Below are positions 55,245 through 64,000 of a DNA stretch of 64,000 nucleotides, piece by piece. This stretch comes from Allantophomopsis cytisporea (lineage: Eukaryota; Ascomycota; Leotiomycetes; Phacidiales; Phacidiaceae). The stretch is taken from the NCBI GenBank assembly GCA_024752435.1, contig CP103020.1, positions 1,798,001-1,862,000 on the forward strand. Reading direction: 5' to 3'. The first letter of the stretch is position 1. Each line of letters starts with the position of its first letter. The notes under the pieces are model-generated. The model had not been told where the DNA came from. It saw only the letters and a program-made list of their open reading frames with translations, and ran no database searches. The position numbers and the translations under genes were made by a program.

Positions 55245-57114
55245 GAAGAGATGTAATGAATAATAACCACCCATTACAAGCATGATAAACATTGCATTGA
55301 TTGTAATTGTTTTATTATAACAAACATACACTCACAGAGACCCATTACAATCATCATCACCAGTACTACGTACTCAAAGTCCACATCACACATACCCGAG
55401 GCGGTATCAATTCCCACATATGACTGTATGTATTCCCAAATTTCAATTCAGTCCATCTGCTAACCCCCGACCCTCAACCTCGGCGATGCCGTTCCCCCCA
55501 AGCAAGCATCAAGGTCTGAGGAGGACAATCACTCACTCACACAACCTAGCGCAATCTTTAGCGCGCAGACCAATCGAAAGGCTCAAACTTCGAATTGGAG
55601 GGGAGGGGGGGTGTGGTGGACATGGTCTCTCGGACACCAAAGGACAACGAACAAACGACGGATCACGAAGCTGATGGAAAAGGCCCGCCAGATAAAGCTT
55701 GACGAATGGAGGGGAAGGGTCGAGGTGAAGCGACTAAGGATTTAGGAGAATTGAATGAGGCGTGTTTGGAAGATGATGTGATGCTTTCAATGTTTGGTAT
55801 ATTCATACTACATTCATACTACACGTCAATGCTGTCGAATGCTATCGAGTCCTTTCATCGATTCTGTGGCTGAGCGGGACATTATGTTCATGACTGTGGA
55901 CATGGATATCTGGTTGAAGCATCCCAAGACCTGCTGGAAATCATTCGAGTGATCTTCCACATCCATGCAATCCATAGCGGAAGAAAGAGAAGAAACAAAG
56001 AGAATAGCCGTTTGTGTATGTTCATACGCAGTACAGTGTGATGTAAAGCTGTGAGGCTTCGAGGCTAAGGAAGTCCTTGATGAGAGTGACGAAAGCCTCA
56101 CGCGACAAAGCTCACGACCATCGACTCGACTCAGCACACGACACAACCCACACAACGCAAGCATTTTGATAAGTAAGTACGATGAGTAGCACGATAGACA
56201 TTTCTTCGCATACCGGTCCATGCTCGAACAGATTGCACACTTGCAGCGCGCCATCCCAAAAGAAGCTTTGAGCCATGATGATGATGGAGAAGAGCAGCGC
56301 CAACCAGCCGGGCTGAAAGCAGAAAGGATTGATCGATATACGGCAACGTACCTGGTCACATCCCAAGCCCTTACGGTATTATCTCTCCATGGTATTGAAC
56401 ACTCATCAATCCATTCCATTCAATTCATATCTTGCGGCAAAAATCTATCTCCGCGCGTATCAAAACATGTGTACCCTTACTTTGATAGAATGATCCTCGG
56501 TCCCTAGCCCGGGTACGGTATAAACTACTCCAGCCACAAAGCCATCATATTCATAGCGTGGCGAGTCCATACGCAGTCCATACAAAACATATAGATAGAG
56601 GTGAAAAATCAAATATACTTTCGGTAAGTCGAGTATTTACTGCACTTAGTATTGCCCCCTCCAGTCCTCGACGAGAAGACGAGACAAGAAAGAAAAAAAA
56701 AGATGAAAAGCTAGGAGCACAGCAGTAAAGTGCAAGCTTGATATTTGAGTGTTGCCGATACATTTTGCTGGTTGATTGTGGTGGTGGGCCGGATGAAAAC
56801 GAGGACAAGGGGAAAGACGCACGGAATGTGGCACGGTCGCATGTTCGTTGGAATTCCAGATGGACGACAGGCGTTCTACGCAGTTTATTGAGCTGGATGT
56901 CTATGTACGTACATGTGTATTTACTTTGACTGTTAGTTATGGCTGCTTCGGTGCAGGCATTGATTGGGGAGGGAGGGTTCAGGCATCATGGATTGAGGAT
57001 GAGATGAAGGGGAGGGAGGGGGCCTTGTTGGAGTTGATGAGATGAGATGCGCATGATAGTCAGATTCGAGATTGGATCTTAGGGATTTGATGAGGAGTTA
57101 TTATTTGATGGATG

Positions 57115-57142
57115 AGTAGAGTAGAGTAGAGCAGAGTAGAGT
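57115..57142. repeat. AGTAG pentamer repeat
   Basis: About five tandem AGTAG units with one T-to-C change (AGCAG) in the middle. Confidence 0.85.
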
Positions 57143-57824
57143 ACATATGAAGTATTCACATCCACGAAGGGATATTATTGTATCGTAGGTATGAATAGGT
57201 AGAATATTCTATGCATGATACGAACAGCCTCATCACCAAACAACCTCACTTCCCCCAAGATCAATTGCCGCATCCTTCCCTCCTCCTCATCCCCTCACCC
57301 TCCCTCACTCAACCACTCACTCCTATTCACAGTACAAAGATACAAACTTTCAATGTATGAATACAGACAAGTTCAAACCAACACCAACACCATCGTCCTT
57401 CCTAACGCTCTCCCTCTCACCATCTCCAATCTCAATTGACCATTTCCATCTCGTCTCCCGCACCCATCAATCAATCTTCGACCTTCCGCATTAGGAATCA
57501 CATCCGAGTCCATTAATTGATCTAACGATGGCATGGTGGATAGTCCGCCATTCTGCCATTCCCGACACGGACCTGACTAGAAATGTATGCTTACGGCGTA
57601 GACTGGCGAGAAGAGTGATTGATATTTCCGATGTATTTGTTTACTGTGCGGTAGAGTATGTATTGAGAATCATTGAATAGAGTATTTGCACGATGTTACG
57701 ATAATACGGGGACTGATCATGATAGGCGTGAGACAAGTGGTTGGATTAACGTGTGGTCATTTATTGTGCAAACAGGCGACTTTTCAACTTGGGGTGCATG
57801 ATTGGTTAGACTTTGTATTCTCTC

Positions 57825-57872
57825 TTCATATTCATATTCAGATTCATATTCAGATTCATATCGACATTCATA
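57825..57872. repeat. ATTCAT-rich repeat, 12-bp units
   Basis: ATTCATATTCAG-like units recur about four times with point changes, the last degraded. Confidence 0.8.
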
Positions 57873-58211
57873 AACATATACAATAAAATCCATACTACGT
57901 AGGAGATATGTTCACAATCGCATGTTATCACAACCCTTGAACATCACATATCCAAATCAATACGTATCTCCTCATCACGTACAACAATTCACCGTTACAC
58001 CGTCATCAATTCTTGAGCCGCACATCCCGTCCTTGTACCACGACCTTCCATCATACTGCCGTACCAGTGGCACCGCCATATCTCACCCGCCACAAAAGGC
58101 AAAAACAAGCAGGACAAGCAACGCCCATACTCATCCACCTACCTCACTCTGCTACACAAAATCTCAATACTTACCAAGATCCAAGACTTCAGATTCCAGA
58201 TTGAAAGACTC

Positions 58212-58262
58212 AAATCCAAAATCCAAAATCCAAAATCCAAAATCCAAAATCCAAAATCCAAA
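58212..58262. repeat. ATCCAAA heptamer repeat, seven units
   Basis: Seven nearly perfect tandem 7-bp units. On the minus strand it would code a repeating WILDFGF-like frame, which is an artefact of the repeat. Confidence 0.92.
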
Positions 58263-58786
58263 GTGTAAAATCCGAATCTAAATCTAAATACGAAATAAAT
58301 TTAAACCCAAATCCAAAATACCTCCCCATCTCATCAACCACCCCAATCCCCCATCCCAGAAAAAACCCACCCGGCTTCCCAAATCCAGCCAACCTCCACA
58401 CCATCCATCCATCCATCGCATTCCCCCGAAAGCACCCCCCCATCCCACACGCACACACACACACAAGAACTCCCACACCTCGCATGGTCGCATATCGCAT
58501 ATCGCCGGGCAAAAACCACGCCAAAAAGCAACGACCACCAAACGCACGATATCTGGCGCCTTTGCGGAGGGTAGCGCGCTGGCCACACGTGCCGGGGGGT
58601 GGGCTGTGGCGACGCTGGGAGCGCGCGGTGCGCTGGGCTGATGCGTTTGCTTTGAAGGGATTTCCAACGGCGGGAGGGGGATGGAGCACGTCATTTCACG
58701 TGATGGGTTTGGTACAGTGGGGTTTCTTTGGGGAGTGGTGGGATGGTGGGTGGGAGAGGAGGGGGAGAGGGAGGGAATTTAGGGGC

Positions 58787-58808
58787 GGAGTGGAGTGGAG
58801 TGGAGTGG
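58787..58808. repeat. GGAGT pentamer repeat
   Basis: Four tandem GGAGT units inside a purine-rich, G-rich strand. Confidence 0.85.
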
Positions 58809-60275
58809 GGAGGAGAAGCACTGCGGGAGCGGATGCGTAAGGAAGGGCGGAGGGTAATGAGATGGGTGGCGGAATGTGTAGGTATTTTACTGTGTAGGTT
58901 CGATTCAAGATGAATGCTGTGTATGTGTCGCTTACCACCACACCTGAGATATCAGTGACATGGCTGATATGGCTGATAAAATATGCCCAGAAAGGTCTGG
59001 AGTGAATGACTCGTGGTTTCAAGCAACTCGGCATATACATGTACATGCAAAGTAGAACTGCAGAAACGGTGTGCAAGCGTACGTAGTACAAGTCCCAAAG
59101 ATCCGGATCGGTTCAAGGCACGACAAATTCACCGACGAACAGGATGACAAGCATTGCAAAGCACCAAGGAACTTCCGCAAATCAAGCAATCCATATCCGC
59201 ACATCTCCCATGGCCATGCTTCGGACACGCCATGCACGACAGTGGATTTGGGGGGGGCGCGGTAAGGCGGTAAGACGGAAGCAGATCCGGAATAGTGAGC
59301 AAGACCGCGAATCGAAGGTCGAAAAAGAAGAAGACGGAAATGCGCGTTCAGATAAGGATGCCATGGTATTATGGGCATGCACGATCTGGGATCTACGGCG
59401 CATATGGTCGGCACCACTTTGGAGTAAGGCAGAGAGGGATGCATGGGAGAAAGATCACCTGAAAGGCTGAGAGATTCGGATACGAACACGTAGATAAGTG
59501 AAGTGTCGTATTTCGGAATGGACAAGGAACGGATGTCATTGTAGATTTGACGCCGCACGAATACATGCCGTGGTACGGGAGGAATACTCGATATTGAATA
59601 GCAATACTGAGATGCTTGCGTACTGAGGAGTAATCTGAGCCTCATCAAGGCACCGGCAAATCGAGTCCACCATCCAAATATCAGCCGGAGCATTCTAGAA
59701 ACTTCAGAAGTACAGTCAGGAAATAAAGAAGAGATAAGGAAATCTACAAAGACGCCGTGCCCAATCTCCATGCGGCCCATCGGATCACAAACCCATCCGA
59801 ATAATCTCCTCACATCATAGACAATCATCGCTTCACTCACCTCACCTTACCTACGCATCCCAATCCGCTGCACCCGACACGGCCACACCGGGCTCCCGAA
59901 CACATCACCTACCTCCCTTTCCTTGACTTGCACCTTCACATCTATGATCCGCACGACGGCACGGCATCCATTCACACGCATGCACATTCCCTGTCGCGTC
60001 TAGCCCGCACCGGCGTCAGGAACCTCTACCGAGGCTCAGGCCTCTTGCTGTGCTGCAGGCGGTGGTGCGCGGAGATGGGCTTCTGCTATTCTTGAGGCTA
60101 AGCTGATGGCGTGAGGAAGACGAAGTGGGCTAAGGCATAGCTTGTTGCAACGTTACGAGTGAGTAGTAAAGTAAATCGACAGGTGAAATCGACTAAGGGG
60201 GAGATCAAGAAGACTACCTTACCTTACGTGACTACATCTGAACGAGGGAGGGAGCGGAGATGGATTGCCGTAGAT

Positions 60276-60320
60276 GACAGGACAGGACAGGACAGGACAG
60301 GACAGGTCAGGTCAGGTCGG
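60276..60320. repeat. GACAG/GTCAG pentamer array
   Basis: Nine 5-bp units: six GACAG, two GTCAG, then GTCGG. The variant unit seems to have arisen once and spread at one end. Confidence 0.95.
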
Positions 60321-62759
60321 AGGCAATTGAGGCGAACACGACGTGTGATGGGGGATTATGGATCGGGCATGCGGATTGGTGGGTTGGAATGAACGGCCGA
60401 TGATATGTGGTAAGTTCGGCGAGAGTTGGCTTGGGGTGTTGGTGTTGGTGCTGGTGCTGGTGCTTAGCGGTGCCTGGTTCTCGGTGCTGGTGTGTGGAAT
60501 TGGGATGGCATTCCATTGCACGTGCTCTGTTCTTCGCACCTTCCTCTTTGGGCCATATTACGTTTTGGCGTTGATAGGCGGTGGAAGGGAGAGCTTTGGT
60601 GCTCCAGTCTTCTAGTATGCATGTGGAATGCGCTCTAGCTGTCTCGGTTGCGTCTCTGGACAGTGATGGAGACGAACGGAGACGAATGGAGATCGTCTGA
60701 GGGTCGTTTGTATGATACAATCAGGATGCTCTGTTACGTGAGGGCGATGTCGTAAAGTGTGTTGACAAATTTTCTTCCGGGAGGTCTGGGCTTCGTATTC
60801 ACGATGAGTTCATACATATGTACATACGGATGTTCACCTGAATACATCATCCCGAATCGAATACCTGGCCTCGCCCTCATTCATCGACCAGCAATGGGCT
60901 TTTTTTCCTGCCGCTCAGCACGCTTGTCATCGCATGGATGCGGCTATCTCAGGTCCCTCCATCCCATCACTGCGGATTGATTCCTCTATCCATACCAACC
61001 ACGGCGAATATTCTATAACACCTTATTTACTACTGTGACATTCTTAGCTGTCGTATTCATAGCGAACTTAGTCACCCAGCACCCCTTCGCACCCCTCTTC
61101 ACATCCTCCCCTATCTTTCCATCAAGTTATCTCTAGACGCAAGTGTTGCCGTAGTCCCCGACGACGCGAAGTTTTGCGCCGGCGTGAAATTCTAGGCTAG
61201 CATGTGGTGAACTGTGGGGTAAAGAGGACCTCGGTGACGGGAGCTGTTCTGAAGATGGCGCGGATCTACTATCCAGAATGATACGCATGATGGGAAGGAG
61301 TATCTATGAATAATAGTGGCCATCAAGAGGACCTGACAGGTGGCTCTGCTACGTTAGTCTGGTTCCAACTTGTGTCTGGACGGATCATGTTGATGAGTAT
61401 TCATTTGGATAACGACTCGAGCACCTCGCTTTGGGAAATGCCTCTTGCGTGTGGTGGAGTAGATGAAAGCTGGATAGCACTTTGTTGGTTTTCGAAGCTT
61501 GTCTTCTCCGCATTGTCAATTTCACTTGTGCTTAGTGTGGTCGAGTGTTCCCTATCTTTGGGGCTTTGACTATGAATAATAGTTGAAAATTCTCCGGTCC
61601 CCACTCGAGCTTCCGGCGAGATTGTGGTGAGGGAGGGCAACGTGATGGTATTTCGTAACCAACTCTTGGTCGTGATTCGAATGTGTATATAGTCATTGCG
61701 GGGAAATTTGTTTGCTTGGTATCTTGGATGTTCATACTCCTGATGGAGTTTGACTCCATCCACAGAGATGCATACAGGTAGGCAATTCGCTCGTGTCTCC
61801 ATTATCTTGTTGTGCTGAAGTCTGATAGACTTTGCATTTCTCTCCCTCTATTGAAGTCTTGGCCATTGATGACATTAATGATGGAATTCACCTACTCAGT
61901 CGCAAGACGTGTTTAACGACAGATCATGGTCGTTATGTAGCCGTATGTACTCATTGAGATTTTGAGGTTGTGAGGTATTTGCAAGTGACAGTAATGATCA
62001 AGAGTAAAGCAACCCAGCAATCCCACAAGTTGATGCCTCACTTTAACTTACCACGTTCTGATACAGCAAACTACCGGCACTACCTGCAATATTCCTAGTG
62101 TGTTTTCCACAGCTACAAAAAAGCTTCACCAGCCAGCGAATCCGGTACAGGCTCGATCAAGATAAATTCCATGTATGTTGGATGTTAGCAATGCTCTATA
62201 TATTTGTCAGCTGCGTCAACCCGAAGCCTAACATCGTCATCGTCCAATGCTTCATCACTGATTGTCTTCATCGTCGTTTCACTCGGGTTGTGTTGATCGC
62301 CATATAACAGCTGTCGTGTTTCCGCTTCCTTGAATTGGTACAGACTGACCAATGATATCTGTGAGAGCCAGGGACAGAAAAGAGCTTCGTTTTATACACG
62401 AACAAGCTTTGCTATGATACCTGTGCCTTGCAATGTGAGGTTATAAATACAGTCCTGTAATTACTGTAGTCAAATATACATCATTCTGTTTAACAATATA
62501 CGAGCTTGAACTTGTCATCATCTTGGCTCTTGCAATATGACCATTTTGATACACGTTATCCAAGCTGAGTAGAGTTAGAAGGTATCTCGCACTCTATCGT
62601 ACACTCCCACCAAGTTCTGCTTCTCAACTCAGCGATGTCACATGTCAGAGGGAGCACAGCCATATCCTATATAATCGATACCCATCACTCGATCTAGACC
62701 AACAGCTTACAAGTCTTCCATTTGGCAGCCCTATCTGGCTTGGTCAGTTAGATTGTGGT

Positions 62760-63560
62760 CTTTTCATCCTATAGTAATAAGCAGTTTTGTTTGTTAACTA
62801 CGTTTTAGATATGGGAACAGTGGCGTATATATATTATACATATGAGAAGGAAATAATAAAATTGCAACTTGAGCAAAAAATTCTATAAGCAAGATTCGTT
62901 ATTTGACTAATAATCTACCTATATATAAGAATTAAGTTGCCTATAAGTTATAGGAGTAGAGCTATAGTAGTAGCAGTAGCACTGGTAGACTTGGGTATAG
63001 ATCATTTTATGCTCCTGCCTAAATACAAGATCTCCGAGCTCCTCCTCCCTATCAATCAACACGGAGGTTTCATGATGGTTGGCAATATGCCCAACCACGA
63101 GTTTTCCGATGCATATATTAGGGCAGTATACCAGCTCATATATATAGAGGGGTACCTGGGAAAGTAGAGTTTTGCTTCTAATAGCCAGTTATATTAGATA
63201 AATTACGATTGGTAGTATGCATTCGAGCGATCTTAGGTATTGTTGTAATAGTCACCGGCTAATGGGCTTCGTACTTGACTCACGTGCAGGTATAGACTCA
63301 AATGTAGTCCAAAACGATAGATGAATGAACTGATGTTATAAGTATCCACTGTATTATTTGCGTTGTATATATAGCTAATTGGGCTTCTCAATTGGGTTAT
63401 AACACGGTTACACGAAGGGTCAATTTTACGAAAGAATATACACAGAGTTGATATGTGAAAATAAGTGGCGTATCATGTTACCTTTCACCTAGTACCTCGG
63501 CAAGCTCTTTCCTTTGTGTATATATATATATATATATATACGTCTCTCCTTCGCTAATTG
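62760..63560. other. AT-rich, TA-rich tract
   Basis: The sequence is rich in TA dinucleotides and A/T runs compared with the coding blocks, e.g. around 62821-62940 and 63360-63540. This is the look of repeat-induced point mutation in ascomycetes, but no intact element, terminal repeat or recognisable reading frame is left. A 76-codon frame at 62937-63167 (+) has no ATG start. Confidence 0.35.
63519..63540. repeat. TA dinucleotide repeat, eleven units
   Basis: A perfect (TA)11 run in the AT-rich tract. Confidence 0.95.
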
Positions 63561-64000
63561 TAATTGACACAGCACCTTTTCAGCAACTATCAATCAATAT
63601 AGCAACAAATCCGTCTCCAGGCTATCCAGTCCATCCTCTTATTGATCTTCCCAATTGTAGACTATTTGACTCTGATCGAATTCCTCCTCGTGCATATCTA
63701 TAGGATAGAAATAGTGTACATTTTAAGGCTGGACTGCACTCCATAAGTCTGGGAAGGAGATGATTATATTTTCAGACAAGTACCTCAATTTCGATGACCC
63801 TGCAAAACAGGAAAAAGTCTTAGTATTTCCGAATTGGAGTTTGCTGATCCAATCGAATGTGCTCCTAAGATGTATACGGGAGTTACATCTTCCAAACCTC
63901 GTACTCGTCCTAAATTTCAACATTACTACGGTACTACGGAGGAAGGTCTGCATAGATACGAAGTCGTTGCAGGGCCACTGTTTCTTGCCGCTGATAAACA

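Larger units (their letters stand above)
54436..64000. other. Long gene-poor interval rich in simple repeats
   Basis: About 9.5 kb in which I find no supportable gene. The longest frames (55826-56419 and 59019-59840, both minus) have residue make-up typical of chance frames. The region carries many short tandem repeats, G/C-rich and purine-rich runs near 58350-58850, and an AT-rich tract near the right end. The left part contains the PTR2 promoter; the rest may be spacer, decayed sequence or non-coding transcription units. Confidence 0.45.

Noticed and set aside
55826..56419. 197-codon minus-strand frame
   Set aside because: Ser/Cys-rich chance-like composition, no domain and no supporting splice context.
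58210..58689. 159-codon minus-strand frame ending in a repeating peptide
   Set aside because: Its end is simply the ATCCAAA microsatellite read through.
59019..59840. 273-codon minus-strand frame
   Set aside because: Long, but with no recognisable motif and with composition like the surrounding non-coding DNA; not supportable without expression data.
62937..63167. 76-codon frame in the AT-rich tract
   Set aside because: No ATG start and no recognised homology; at most a decayed fragment.

Overview
The window is nuclear DNA of a filamentous ascomycete (Pezizomycotina). Evidence is the many 41-100 nt GT..AG introns with CTAAC/CTAAT-type branch points, and the gene set: a fungal phytochrome, a Kar5/Tht1 karyogamy protein, a NACHT-ankyrin NLR, a PTR2 transporter and a fungal IBtk-like BTB/RCC1 protein. 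A leotiomycete is my guess only. No CRISPR, operon, insertion sequence or recognisable transposon was seen, and I made no systematic tRNA search.

Layout. 1-1070: flank. 1071-6098 (-): hybrid histidine kinase phytochrome. 6.1-10.6 kb: gene-poor. 10.6-12.6 kb (+): short-chain dehydrogenase fused to a polysaccharide deacetylase. 13.1-15.0 kb (-): Kar5-like nuclear fusion protein in 7 exons. 15.8-16.6 kb (+): mitochondrial ribosomal protein uL6m. 16.8-18.0 kb (-): Hal2/Met22-type bisphosphate nucleotidase. 18.5-20.1 kb (+): C3HC zinc-finger (Rsm1/ZC3HC1-like) protein. 20.6-24.2 kb (+): Snf2-family ATPase. 26.6-28.9 kb (+): helical-repeat protein of unknown function. 29.6-31.3 kb (-): coiled-coil protein of unknown function. 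32.4-33.7 kb (-) and 34.6-36.5 kb (+): a divergent pair, PuuE-like deacetylase/allantoinase and amidase. 37.4-42.3 kb (-): ankyrin-RCC1-BTB protein. 44.6-49.4 kb (+): NLR-like receptor with membrane helices, an alpha/beta hydrolase, two P-loop NTPase modules and near-identical ankyrin repeats. 49.6-51.4 kb (-): FAD oxidoreductase. 52.5-54.4 kb (-): peptide transporter. 54.4-64 kb: about 9.5 kb without a supportable gene, rich in simple repeats and ending in an AT-rich tract.

Most genes are unrelated housekeeping or signalling genes. Two places suggest functional grouping. The PuuE-like/amidase pair shares a roughly 950 bp promoter that carries a tandem array of GATA-factor sites, which suggests nitrogen-regulated catabolism of an amide or ureide. 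The NLR is the most unusual gene: after splicing it reads as one 1499-residue protein that looks like a hydrolase-NTPase receptor joined to a complete NACHT-ankyrin receptor. Its eight 99-bp ankyrin units are nearly identical in DNA, as in rapidly diversifying fungal incompatibility or immune receptors. All exon coordinates were derived by hand from splice signals and reading frame.
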